A stretch of 64,000 nt of DNA, taken from Patagioenas fasciata. Its lineage: Eukaryota; Chordata; Aves; Columbiformes; Columbidae. The notes under the pieces are model-generated. The model searched no databases and was not told the origin of the DNA. It saw only the letters and a program-made list of their open reading frames with translations. Below, one piece after another: positions 35,101-44,082 of the stretch (position 1 is the first letter of the stretch; each line of letters begins with the position of its first letter). Both the position numbers and the translations under genes were made by a program. The stretch is taken from contig NC_092560.1 of the NCBI RefSeq assembly GCF_037038585.1, forward strand, positions 56,332,049 through 56,396,048, given 5' to 3'.

Positions 35101-37100
35101 TTCAGTAGTGTAGTCTGTGGTACATGTCAGTAAACCTTGATTACCAGCTGTACTTCCAATGTTAAAAGTGACTGGTGAACAGACTGAATTTTTGAGAATG
35201 GGGCTATATGAAGCGAGCTGGATTTGAAATTCAGTTTGATTTCAAAATATTGGTATTAAGTTTTCCCTCTGGTGGTTAACTTCTATTAAATTCCTGTTTA
35301 TTTTTTAAATTTCTGAAATAGTTGTACTGTTTTCAACTGGAAAAATCATGTGAAATCTTGATAACAAAGTGGAGTTGAGCCATTCTAAATCTAAAGTAAG
35401 GATTAGATTACGTATGTAAGGCAAGAACCGTATTCAGTGCACTTGAATAACGTCACTGTACACTTTTTTAATTAATATTGATGTGTTGGAAGTAAGGTAA
35501 GTATTATGCTGTTAAAATAACTTTCTAAAATGTCACTTTTTAAATACAGTCTGATTCCCCACCTCCAGACAGAAAATATACAATAGTGATGTCTTTTTTT
35601 TTTTTTTTTTTTCGTCTCAGATGGTTCAGGCATTTTCCCGTTGTATTCTCTGCTCAAAGGATGAAATGGACTTGGATGAACTGCTTGCTGCTAAACTAGT
35701 ATCTTTTCTCATGGACAATTATCAAGAGATCTTAAGTGTTCCTTCCACCTTAAAATCTTCTATAGAAGAACATGTTGTACATCTCCAGAGAGTCCAAGTA
35801 GGTATTTAGTGAAAAAAGCCTCCTATGCCTCTGTGCTTCTAGAACAAGTTTATCCTTTCTGCTCCAAAGTTTGACATTTCTTAAAGGCTTTGTCTCTGCT
35901 AGCTTATGAAGAGCTAATTAATTTTAACTGCTGATATTCAACTACATCTATGTATTTAAATGAAACTAAACAGACCTTGAATGGTTTAGAGCCAAGAACT
36001 CTATAATGTGTTTTTCTCTTGATCAGCACTATCTTCTCCATAGAACGGAGAACTATGTGCTAGTGAGGAAAACTGTGAATGGTAAAGAAGCACTTCCATT
36101 AATGTTCTGATTTTCTTTCTGAGTGATCCTTACTTGCTCAGCTTTTAAATAACTTTTGGTTTCCTTAGACCATATTTTGTTTTGTTCAAATCTGTTTTTT
36201 ACTTCTTGTTCCTTTAATTTGCGCTGAGAATATAACTTTTAGCTTCTTCAAAGAGTTAAACAGGCTTTCTTTGTGTCATATTTTTTGACTTACTGGAACT
36301 CACTCAGTACAGGAGATCAGAGGCAGAATTTTGGATATTTACTCCATATCTTCTCTACTCAATGACTTTAGGTGATCGATTTGATTAAGCCAGTTTTTAC
36401 AAATTTATTCCAGAAAACATTTTTTTACTCTCTTCAGATAAAATATGCTGGAGCTGATAGTGATGGGACTTTTCCTCCTCCATCATTTTGTCACCAAATC
36501 AGTACAGATGAATTTGAATACCAAAGGGCAACTGGATCTCAAGAACCACTGGCAACTTTATTGGAAGAAATTGCAATGAACAAAGAAATATCTGTGAAAG
36601 ACAAGAAGAAGCAGCTCAAGCAAGTAAATAAAAGTTCCTCCACATTCTTAAATATTAACTGAAAAAACTTTACAAAGTCTTAAACATGTAGTCTTCTAGT
36701 CAAATACTGAGATTTAAAATAGTAGGTACTCTTGGGGATTTCTAACTTTTTAAACATTTAATATAGGGGTACTGTGATGAATTGAGACCCGTATAACTTA
36801 ATTTTATATATAAAAGTAGAGAAAGTCCGTTAGAGAAATAATAATTTTCCTATTTCATGGGAGGAGGTTGCACTTTAATTGTTTTTTTATATTACAAGTT
36901 TGAATTAATTCTTTATTTAAATGGATGTATTTTTCTAGTTTCAGAAGTCTTACCCTGAAGTGTATAGAGTACGATTTCCTACCCCTGAAACTGAAGCAGT
37001 ACTATTTCCGGAAAAAACTAAACAGAAACCACCTATACTGATGTGGGCCTTAAAAAAGCCTTTTCAACCATTTCACAGAACCAGAAGCTTTCGGATGTAA
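18423..37100 (+). CDS. DEPDC1B: DEPDC1B, DEP domain-containing protein 1B (gene span, 11 coding exons)
   Basis: DEPDC1B is a cell-cycle (G2/M) protein that links Rho signalling and adhesion release to mitotic entry. Coding exons are 18423-18470, 19118-19383, 24193-24328, 26599-26726, 30463-30593, 31643-31690, 32138-32278, 34070-34236, 35621-35797, 36438-36623 and 36939-37100. All have GT-AG borders and consistent phases, giving 529 aa, the same length as human. By comparison with the family, residues about 24-108 form the DEP domain ([20 protein letters not shown] onward) and about 201-393 the RhoGAP-like fold. The RhoGAP-like domain of this family is reported to lack the usual arginine finger and is probably not an active GAP. 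The C-terminus [18 protein letters not shown] is conserved. No stop or frameshift is seen. The gene follows ELOVL7 on the same strand, as in human. Confidence 0.97.
19118..19383 (+). CDS. DEPDC1B: DEPDC1B exon 2 (DEP domain)
   Basis: Encodes residues 17-104 plus two bases of codon 105 and carries most of the DEP domain, a winged-helix membrane- and partner-binding module. Visible stretches include [20 protein letters not shown] and [20 protein letters not shown]. Acceptor TCAG ends at 19117 and donor GTAAAC starts at 19384. Confidence 0.96.
19384..24192 (+). other. DEPDC1B intron 2
   Basis: A 4.8-kb AT-rich intron. It holds a T-rich run at 21275-21292 and an AT-only patch near 20570-20620, with no recognised transposon or exon. 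Confidence 0.75.
24193..24328 (+). CDS. DEPDC1B: DEPDC1B exon 3
   Basis: Encodes residues 105-150: [14 protein letters not shown], then a linker ending in IPVKSVTM. Acceptor TTGTAG ends at 24192 and donor GTAAGG starts at 24329. The linker between DEP and RhoGAP-like domains is the less conserved part of the family. Confidence 0.95.
24329..26598 (+). other. DEPDC1B intron 3
   Basis: A 2.3-kb AT-rich intron without a recognised repeat or extra exon. Confidence 0.75.
26599..26726 (+). CDS. DEPDC1B: DEPDC1B exon 4
   Basis: Encodes residues 151-192 plus two bases of codon 193, including [20 protein letters not shown] and [11 protein letters not shown]. Acceptor TTTCAG ends at 26598 and donor GTGAGT starts at 26727. 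Confidence 0.96.
26727..27399 (+). other. DEPDC1B intron 4, part upstream of the CR1
   Basis: AT-rich intron sequence with a T run at about 26970-26982. No exon or repeat is recognised. Confidence 0.7.
27400..30358 (+). mobile_element. CR1 LINE, long but decayed copy (5' region, EN, RT, 3' end)
   Basis: A CR1 non-LTR retrotransposon in sense orientation within DEPDC1B intron 4. In order it shows a 5' CR1-like region, endonuclease-like remnants near 27900-28170 ([19 protein letters not shown]), the linker [13 protein letters not shown] near 28915, RT block [20 protein letters not shown] near 29253-29312, a [12 protein letters not shown]-like box near 29440-29475, and 3' sequence ending GATTCTGTGA at about 30358. 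The RT catalytic motif reads YAGD rather than FADD at 29516-29527, and the frames are broken many times, so it is inactive. The 5' edge is uncertain. Confidence 0.9.
30463..30593 (+). CDS. DEPDC1B: DEPDC1B exon 5
   Basis: Encodes residues 193-236 ([20 protein letters not shown] and on), the start of the RhoGAP-like domain. Acceptor TTTTGCAG ends at 30462, only about 104 bp after the 3' end of a CR1 element; donor GTGAGT starts at 30594. Confidence 0.96.
30594..31642 (+). other. DEPDC1B intron 5
   Basis: About 1.05 kb of AT-rich sequence; nothing is recognised. Confidence 0.75.
31643..31690 (+). CDS. DEPDC1B: DEPDC1B exon 6 (48 nt)
   Basis: A small exon encoding [16 protein letters not shown], with codons shared at both borders (Lys with exon 5, Trp with exon 7). 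Acceptor TGCAG ends at 31642 and donor GTAAGT starts at 31691. It is easily missed by ORF-based tools. Confidence 0.96.
32100..32133. repeat. Poly-T tract (34 T) at DEPDC1B exon 7 acceptor
   Basis: An uninterrupted T run directly abuts GTAG, the acceptor of exon 7, and acts as its polypyrimidine tract. Its length is probably polymorphic and may be mis-assembled. Confidence 0.95.
32138..32278 (+). CDS. DEPDC1B: DEPDC1B exon 7
   Basis: Encodes residues 253-299 with [20 protein letters not shown], a typical RhoGAP-fold segment. The acceptor GTAG is preceded by an uninterrupted run of 34 T (32100-32133). Donor GTAAGT starts at 32279. Confidence 0.96.
32279..34069 (+). other. DEPDC1B intron 7
   Basis: Hosts the solo LTR at 33180-33639. 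Other sequence is AT-rich and unannotated. Confidence 0.8.
33175..33644 (-). mobile_element. Solo LTR (460 bp) with 5-bp target duplication in DEPDC1B intron 7
   Basis: The segment 33180-33639 begins TGTGTAAACA and ends CCCATACA, the TG...CA ends expected of an LTR. It is flanked by the direct repeat CTGTC at 33175-33179 and 33640-33644. On the minus strand a poly(A) signal AATAAA lies at 33248-33253, about 70 nt before the 3' end, so the LTR is oriented antisense to DEPDC1B. No internal retroviral sequence is present, so it is a recombined solo LTR. The 5-bp duplication fits ERVL-like (class III) and some other avian ERVs; the family is not assigned. Confidence 0.8.
34070..34236 (+). CDS. 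DEPDC1B: DEPDC1B exon 8
   Basis: Encodes residues 300-355: [20 protein letters not shown] and [20 protein letters not shown], part of the RhoGAP-like fold. Acceptor CCAG ends at 34069 and donor GTATGT starts at 34237. Confidence 0.96.
34237..35620 (+). other. DEPDC1B intron 8
   Basis: A 1.4-kb AT-rich intron ending in a 19-T tract (35594-35612) before the exon 9 acceptor. No repeat is recognised. Confidence 0.75.
35621..35797 (+). CDS. DEPDC1B: DEPDC1B exon 9
   Basis: A 177-nt exon (59 codons, phase 0) encoding [20 protein letters not shown] and [13 protein letters not shown], the end of the RhoGAP-like domain. It is preceded by a 19-T tract and CGTCTCAG; donor GTAGGT starts at 35798. Confidence 0.96.
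35798..36437 (+). other. DEPDC1B intron 9
   Basis: A 640-bp AT-rich intron; nothing is recognised. Confidence 0.75.
36438..36623 (+). CDS. DEPDC1B: DEPDC1B exon 10
   Basis: Encodes residues 415-476: [20 protein letters not shown] and [20 protein letters not shown], then a lysine-rich coiled stretch. Acceptor TTCAG ends at 36437 and donor GTAAAT starts at 36624. Confidence 0.96.
36624..36938 (+). other. DEPDC1B intron 10
   Basis: A 315-bp AT-rich intron; nothing is recognised. Confidence 0.75.
36939..37100 (+). CDS. DEPDC1B: DEPDC1B terminal coding exon
   Basis: Encodes residues 477-529 and TAA at 37098-37100. It begins [20 protein letters not shown] and ends in the conserved basic SFRM C-terminus. 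Confidence 0.96.
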   Translation, partial: FQKSYPEVYRVRFPTPETEAVLFPEKTKQKPPILMWALKKPFQPFHRTRSFRM

Positions 37101-37318
37101 GTTGTTTGAAAGATATCAATGAACTGAATCAAAGTATATTATCAATGGATTTTATGCAAAAGGAGCCTGAGCAGCGCATAGTTACTCAAAAAACTACTGG
37201 AGATGCTGCTGAGATGAGAGAAAAGGTCAAAAGAAGAGGAAAGTATTGATGTGGTAGAAGTGTGAACCTCTAGCAGTATTTTTTTGTAAATAATTCTTTT
37301 TTGTGTCTGTTATTTAAA

Positions 37319-37324
37319 AATAAA
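37319..37324 (+). terminator. Proximal poly(A) signal of DEPDC1B
   Basis: AATAAA lies about 220 nt after the stop codon. It is followed by an A-rich tract (37336-37371) rather than a clear GU-rich element, so its strength is uncertain. Confidence 0.45.
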
Positions 37325-37902
37325 ACCAGAAACAATTAAAAAAAATCAGAAAAAAACAAAACAAAAAACAAACAGCAAACTCAAGGGGATTAATCTACCT
37401 GGGGGATAAAGTACACTTACGGTAGTGTGAGTTGATCATAATTTCAAGGTCTAAATGTATTTGTGTGTGATGTACTGTTGGTAAATAATCAATAGCATTT
37501 TTTTTTTTCCCTGAAAATGAGTGTCTACTGTATAAACTGGGCTGTGTTTGTTCACACGTAGCTTGATGAATTAATTTGCTGTACATGCTTGAATAAGTAC
37601 GAAACACTGGATTTACTGTTGTACACCTTAGTGTTCTTGATATGCAAGATTTATTTTGGAAAACTGTACAAACTTATTCTTAATTTTCTTATTCATATGA
37701 TGCATTAAAGCTGAGTCAAGTGTTGAAATTCTGTGAACTTCTTATAGTGCAGACCCATTCTTTTAAGGAACTTGATATTCAAAATATTTTCGTGTATGTT
37801 CTTACTACATATTGTGGTACAAAACTGGATGCTTGACAATAGAATGTATTTTATCAGGAAAAAAATGAAGCCTTGCATTTCCTCTGGAAATGAAATTCAA
37901 AT

Positions 37903-37908
37903 AATAAA
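37903..37908 (+). terminator. Distal poly(A) signal of DEPDC1B
   Basis: AATAAA followed by CAACATTGAAG and T-rich sequence. It is a good candidate for the main transcript end near 37925. Confidence 0.6.
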
Positions 37909-37925
37909 GCAACATTGAAGCATGC

Positions 37926-38645
37926 ATATCTTTAATACTTTGTTTTGCATTATGAAATCCACTGTACCTATAACTTGACTGTGCATAAACATACTTGATT
38001 TTAACAGATCTTTTGAGCTATTAGAGCACTAGCGTTCTCTGACATTTACTCAGAGTAGTGATTTCATGTTAACCACTAGAGATTTAAAAAGCAGCATTTC
38101 ATACCTTTTTGAATGTCAGAGTAGTCTATGCAGAAGACAGCTGATATATCAACAAATGTCTATCTGACATTTTAGTAAGCAACACAGTGACTATCCTGTA
38201 ATGTAACATTGACAGTATTTTCCCCTTTGCTAACCTCCTAACTAATCAATAGTTTTAAGGTGTATGTTACAAGGTTGTTGGTTTAATAGGTTAGGATATT
38301 TCTTGGGCAATGTTATTTTGAACAGTACATGTTTCCATGATCTGTTTTCACACATTGGTTATACTTGGACTTTATGTCAATACTCTTTATTTCTTAAGCA
38401 AAATAATAAGGGAATATTTAAGTTAATATTAAAAGTAGATGAGCCCACTTCTTACCTTTTGTACTAGGTCTTCAAGGACGACTCAACCTTTTAGATGTAT
38501 CTTAGTATTCTGTGCATGCTTATGAGCAGTCAAACTTTGACTATGACTAGACTACTCATATATAATAATTTGGTTACAACACTAATCTAGAAGTAAGGCT
38601 AATTGGAAAACAAGTCTTGCCTGAAAGTGGAAACCCACTGTAAGT
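37926..38645. other. Intergenic sequence downstream of DEPDC1B
   Basis: AT-rich sequence with no gene or repeat recognised, ending at a CR1 3' end. Confidence 0.7.
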
Positions 38646-40240
38646 GATCACAGAATCAACTGGGTTGGAAAAGACCTCAGAGATCATCAAGTCCAACCCT
38701 TGGTCCAACTCCAGTCCATTTACTAGATGATGGCACTAAGTGCCATGTCCAATCTCAGTTTAGAAACCTCCAGGGATGGTGACCACTCTCTGTAAAGAAT
38801 TTCTTTCTAATATCCAGCCTAAATTTCCCCTGGCAGAGTTTAAGCCCATGCCCCCTTGTCCTATTGCTAACTGCCTGGGAGAAGAAACCAATCCCCACCT
38901 GGCTATAACTTCCCTTAAGGTAGTTACAGAGAGTGATGAGGTCATGTCTAAGCCTCCTCTTCTCCAGACTAAACAATCCCAGCTCCCTCAGCCTCTCCCC
39001 ATAGGTCTTGTGTTCAAGTCCGTTCACTAGTCTTGCTGCTCTTCTCTGGACCCACTCCAGCAGTTCAGTAACTTTCCTGAACTGAGGGGCCCAAAACTGA
39101 ACACGATACTCCAGGTGTGGCCTCACCAATGCAGAGTACAGGGGAAGGATCACTTCCCTTGTCCTGCTGACCACGCTATTTTTGATACAGGCCAGGATAC
39201 CATTGGCTTTCTTGGCCACCTGGGCACACTGTTGGCTCATGTTGAGCTTCCTGTCAATTAGTACCCCCAGGTCCCTTTCTGCCTGACTGCTCTCCAGCCA
39301 CTCTGTGCCCAGCCTGTAGCACTGCAGAGGGTTGTTGTGGCCAAAGTGTGGGACCTGGCACTTGACCTTGTTGAACTTCACCCCATTGGAATCAGCCCAT
39401 TTTTCCAGTATATCCAGATCCCTCTGCAGAGCCCTCCTGCCTTCCAGCAGACTGATACTCCCTCCTAACTTGGTGTCATCAGCAAATTTACTGATGATGG
39501 TCTCAATCCCCTCATCTAAATCATCAATAAAGATGTTAAACAGGACTGGACCCGACACTGACCCCTGTGGGACATCACTAGTGACTGGCCGCCAGCTAGA
39601 TGCAGCTGCTCTGAGCCCGGCCCTCCAGCCAGTTCTTAACACATCAGAGAGCACAGTTGTCCAAACCATGGGCTACCAGCTTTTGCAGGAGTATATTATA
39701 GGAGACAGTGTCAAAGGCTTTGCTGAAGTCTAGATAGACCACATCTACAGCTTTCCCCTCATCCTCCAGGTGGGTCACTTGATCATAAAAGGAGATCAGG
39801 TTGGTCAGACAGGACCTGCCCCTCCTAAACCCATATTGGCTGCGTCTGATCCCTTGTCCATCCTGGAGGTGCTGTGTGATTGCATTCAGGATGATCTGCT
39901 CCATAACCCTGCCAGGCACCGAGGTCAGGCTGACAGGCCTGTAGTTGGCAGGATCAGCTTTGCAGCCCTTTTTGTGGATTGGGGTAACATTTGCCGATTT
40001 CCAATCGTATTGGACCTCCCCAGTGAGCCAGGACTGTTGGAAGATGATGGAGAGTGGCTTGGCGAGCTCTTCTGGTAGCTCCCTCATCACCCTAGGATGG
40101 ATCCCGTCTGGTCCCATAGACTTGTGAGGATCCAGATGGCTCAGTAAGTCACCAACTATTTCCTGGTCTCTGACATCAATTCCTAACTTGCAGAGGGGAA
40201 TAGAAACCAATCTATTTCCAATGGCAAAGAATCTCACTGC
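38646..40240 (-). mobile_element. CR1 LINE, 5'-truncated, best-preserved copy
   Basis: A minus-strand CR1 with two long overlapping open frames. 40237-39644 (197 aa) holds the RT N-terminal half ([60 protein letters not shown]). 39669-38755 (304 aa) holds the rest, with [14 protein letters not shown], the catalytic FADDTKL (FADD codons at 39475-39486) and RT thumb/C-terminus [21 protein letters not shown] single frameshift near 39650 separates them. The 3' tail at about 38646-38700 has the CR1 terminal motif. The endonuclease region is absent, so it is a dead-on-arrival 5' truncation. Its relative intactness suggests it is the youngest CR1 here. Confidence 0.95.
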
Positions 40241-43018
40241 CTGCCAATAAGCATTCTACTGTCATGTTGATGATTTTCCTGCATTGTAACTTTTTAAAAC
40301 TTTGTAGACTTCCTGAGCTTTAAACTGTAAATAGGTGACTAAGTGTCAGTTTCTGTATCCCCAAGCTATAGCCAATAGAAACCTCAGTTTTTATATTAAC
40401 TTTCTCAGGAAATTAACCTTTACTTCTGTGTTAAAACCTGGCTAAAACTGGATAACCTGAGTTCTTTTGGGTTTGTTTCCACTGAGCCCCAAAGACCATA
40501 AATCATACTTTTGTTTAGCCTAGTGGCTGTTTTCTGAAGAGACTGACTCAATGGAGTACTAGTTGACATTCTTTTAAAGCACATTAGGTGGAAAACTCAA
40601 TAAAGGTATAAGATGTCGTTTCTTCTGCTTTTTCTACTTAGACCAATGTTTGTCATCTAAGAGAATCATCAGAAATACCCACGTTGCTAAATTTGGACAA
40701 TGCTCTTTAACTCCTTAGTATTGAAACTTCTAGTGTAATGCCATTAGCTGTCATAGAACTGCTAGGGGTTTTGGACAAAATCTTTGAGTATGAACTTCTA
40801 CCCATGTTGCTGAGTATTTTGTTTGGCTTTGTGGCAGGTTTTTGTTGTTTATTTTTTCCTTTGCTAAGTTTTTTTTTTTTGCCCCCAGCAAAGAAATCTC
40901 TTTTCCCTCACCTCTTGCCCTGCCTTGAGCATAACCTGTCTATTGATACTTACTCACACATCTGTGATGGCTTTGCTTCAGCATTTCCTGAAAGAGGGAA
41001 GAAAAGTATTTAACTTCCTTTCATGGGAAGGGATCTGTCTCTTTGCTTAATATTACTCTTTGTTGCTGATAGTTGCATTGCCTGCTTTCCATAAACAAAC
41101 ACAGCTTCCTCCAGCTCCTAAATTCACAGTCAGCCATCTTGGTTCACATGTCTCTGTTTCCGCTCTACTCCTGATGTTTTTTGACTAACAACTTCCATTG
41201 CTGCTAATACATAAAGTTTATTTAATTCTTCATATTTTGTATGAACTACATTTAACTCACCTAATTTACCAGGCTTGTGATATCAACTCTTTATACTTTT
41301 GACTACAGACAATAGTCGAAGTTACTTTCTGAAACTGTTTTCAGATTGTTGCTTCACTTCATATCAGAGGAGCTTAGGCAATTGTCTGGGTGATGTGATG
41401 TCATCTCATTTTACTAAGTGGAAACAAGAACTAAAGTGAAAAAAGAAATATGTTAACATACCGTGCTTTTTATGTTATTGATGTGATATGCTAGAACTTT
41501 TCCCCCGTCTTTTCTAAAAAGATGTTTTACATTATAAGAGGATCTTTCTTTCACAGAGACTATTCTAACTCAAATTAGTTGCTATATCTCTTGATCACAT
41601 TTTTTTAAGCCTCCTACTGCATCAGAACTTTTGATCTATTTTGGCTCTAAGTAAGCTCCTACTTTTTAGATTTTAAGTCCACAAACTAATTTCTCATAGA
41701 TACCATTTTGTAGGTGTTCAAGTGCACTGGAATTAATTTTATTAGTTTGGCACAGCTGGTATACTTTATACTAGCTATAACATATTGACATTACTGTTTT
41801 CATAAGTTCATTAGACTTGAAGCAGAAGTGTGAGGTGACTAGCTTTTCAGGAAAACAAAGCCTGTAAAATGGGATTAGAATTTTTACAAGTTTTTAGCTT
41901 TGTTTTCAAGTATCTGCTGTATGGTATTTGTTCATCAACATCTCTTTCTGTGTTTTCCTGTGTTAAATGTCAGTACTGTTGTGTTTGTTTTGTTTTTCCA
42001 GAAGGCCGGATTATAGAATAGTTATTCTTCCAGGACAGTATTTATCTCCTATTTCTATATGAATTATATTTGAGAAGTGAGAGTAGCATTCTATTGTCTG
42101 TGAAAGGAGTTGACAACTTTATGAAGTATAAAATTAGGCTAAGTCAGTCCCTCGTCATGAGTTTCTATTTGGGTGCCTAGCTCACATTTAATTTTACCAA
42201 GATAATTGAATAACCAAAAGGAGATGCTCAAGTCTGTGTTTAAAAAGAAGGAAGCTGATACACGTTTGTGAAGTCCTTTTGGAAGGTAATTGAAAGAAGC
42301 TGCCTGAAAAAAACCTCGTGCTTTTCCTAGCAAAATAAGAAAAATAACAGAATACACCTGTACTCAAGAGGATAATTGAGAATAATCCAAATAGCCAATA
42401 GCAAATGGGTCTGATGGCAAACCTGAGCAAAACAGTGGAAAAACTGATACAGAATTTTAGTGGGAAAAACCTAGACCACAGTAATACAGCTAAAGCTTAG
42501 TCAATACGTTGTTTTATTTCTTTAGATAGTACACTATCTTGCATGGCAAACTTGCTTTTGTTAATGATGAAGATTACGAGTTTATTTTATAATGTGTGTC
42601 AGTTTTTGGCTCCTGAAAATTTTTCCATGAAGGTGAGATATTTATACAGCAAATGTAAGTAAACTGATGACAGATTCAGATGCTTTAATTTTTTTCTTTT
42701 TTTTTCTTTTTTTTTCCTTTTTCTTGTTTTTTTTTTTTTTCTTTTTCCCTACAGATTTATTGCAAGTACTGATGAAGCCATGAAAATTGTGGATATAACA
42801 GGCTTTTAATGACATTTCATTACTTCATTTAGTAGCATCTGATAATTTTACTCACAGATAATGTCAATGAGCGTTTAAATGATCAGGAACTGCCTAATTA
42901 TAGCCACAAGTGAATCATGATGGAGATACTCTTTACGGGTTTTTACAGGAAATCAATACTAGATTTTCCTATCAGTGTTTTCCTTGAAGATGTGAAAAAT
43001 AAATACAAAGATCACTGC
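40241..43018. other. Intergenic, no gene recognised
   Basis: AT-rich DNA with a pyrimidine-rich low-complexity tract at 42685-42751. ORFs at 40738-41013 and 42139-42430 show no conserved features. The expected downstream neighbour is PDE4D, but I see no PDE4D exon. Confidence 0.7.
42685..42751. repeat. Pyrimidine-rich (T/C) low-complexity tract
   Basis: T9-12 runs interrupted by C, ending in CCCTACAG. It resembles a strong acceptor tract but no supporting exon follows (a 17-codon frame ends in a stop). Confidence 0.85.
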
Positions 43019-43431
43019 TAGCATGTGGCAGGATGCAAACCCCGCCTTTCTCCCCCTCCTTCCTTCATCATGGAAGTAGGCACATCTCCCTCTCTCTCTG
43101 CTACTTGAGGCTAACAGCTTCTTTTTTTTGGCCCCAGAGCACCCTGGCCAGGGCCATTAGGAGAAGGGAGCGTCAGGGAGCCGCTGGGCACCCACGGCCA
43201 GTGTGGGGGATGTTTGGAAGCTTCAGGGGCGCCCCACAGCCAGTGTGGGGGTGCAGAGAAGCTTCTGGAATGCCTACAGTCAGGCCTGATCAGCCAATAA
43301 AAAATGGGATTCTCATCAAGACTCCGCCCATTGTTGTGGGTCTCTCGGAGCACGAGCGAGATGCTACCGCCGAGAGCTCCCCCGAGATGGAGGCTCCGCT
43401 TGCCTCGCCACCACGGGTGTGAGTAAAATTA

Positions 43432-43860
43432 ACCCTTGCAGGATTGCGAGTGTATTTATACTTTCCGTGCACATATGCACGTGTAACTTTTCATACTCAT
43501 TATGAGCACGTGTAAAATTAATCCTCACACAATCGCGGGTGTATTTTCCTCCTGTGCTTCCACATAAGCACGTGTAACTTTCCATGCACATTTGCATGCT
43601 TACTTTCCATGCTTAATACAAGCACGTGTACTTTCCGTCCACATTTGCACATGTAACTTTCCATGCTCAATATGAGCACGTGTATAAATTCTTTCCTCGC
43701 AGAATCGCGAGTGTATTTTCCTCCCGTGCTTCCACATAAGCACGTGTAATATTCCGTGCACAATTGCACATGTATTAACCCTCGCAGGATTGTGAGTGTA
43801 TTATAAATTTACACTCGCAGAATTGTGAGTGTACACTTTCCGTACTCACTACGAGTATGT
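43432..43860 (+). repeat. Nested tandem repeat array with six CACGTG E-boxes in LTR U3
   Basis: Repeated motifs of the type GCACGTGTAA, TTTCC(A/G)TGCACA and CGCAGAATCGCGAGTGTATT recur through the block. Long copies starting at 43531 and 43703 have a 172-bp period. CACGTG occurs at 43478, 43507, 43569, 43623, 43677 and 43741, with CACATG variants between. CACGTG is the core of bHLH E-boxes (USF, MYC/MAX, CLOCK/BMAL). Its repetition in U3 suggests an enhancer array; binding is inference. Confidence 0.85.
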
Positions 43861-43868
43861 GTATCTCT

Positions 43869-43876
43869 TTATATAA
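43869..43876 (+). promoter_or_regulatory. TATA-like element of the LTR
   Basis: TTATATAA follows the repeat array and lies about 200 nt before the AATAAA, as expected for a U3/R boundary promoter. Confidence 0.5.
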
Positions 43877-44076
43877 TCCCACCCCGTGTTCAGGCAAGTG
43901 TGTACTCCTCCCAGACTCAGAGACGGCTCCGACATTATTTTGGGTGAAGCCATGTGCATGCACTCTGTGGACCGCCTGTTGTATTAGTTGCTGCCCCTTA
44001 AAAATTTTCCTCAACTGATATCCGAACCTGTATTTAAGTCACTTTTGGAGTGCTAAAACCCGTTTATCACTGGTTT

Positions 44077-44082
44077 AATAAA
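44077..44082 (+). terminator. LTR poly(A) signal
   Basis: AATAAA followed by AGTTGTTGTC, about 45 nt from the LTR 3' end, consistent with an R/U5 boundary. Confidence 0.65.

Larger units (their letters stand above)
37101..37925 (+). other. DEPDC1B: DEPDC1B 3' UTR (predicted)
   Basis: Runs from the TAA to just after AATAAA at 37903-37908. A proximal AATAAA at 37319-37324 and an ATTAAA near 37702 offer shorter isoforms. The extent is predicted from signals only. Confidence 0.65.

Noticed and set aside
39332-40127. Plus-strand ORFs over the 38.6-40.2 kb CR1
   Set aside because: They are antisense shadows of the CR1 reverse transcriptase.
42755-42809. Possible exon after the long pyrimidine tract (frame ending IVDITGF)
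   Set aside because: Only 17 codons before a stop, no donor and no partner exons; the tract is a low-complexity repeat.
43033-43422. 129-codon ORF in the 1.1-kb LTR
   Set aside because: It sits in the GC-rich U3-like region with no retroviral domain; LTRs normally lack coding sequence.
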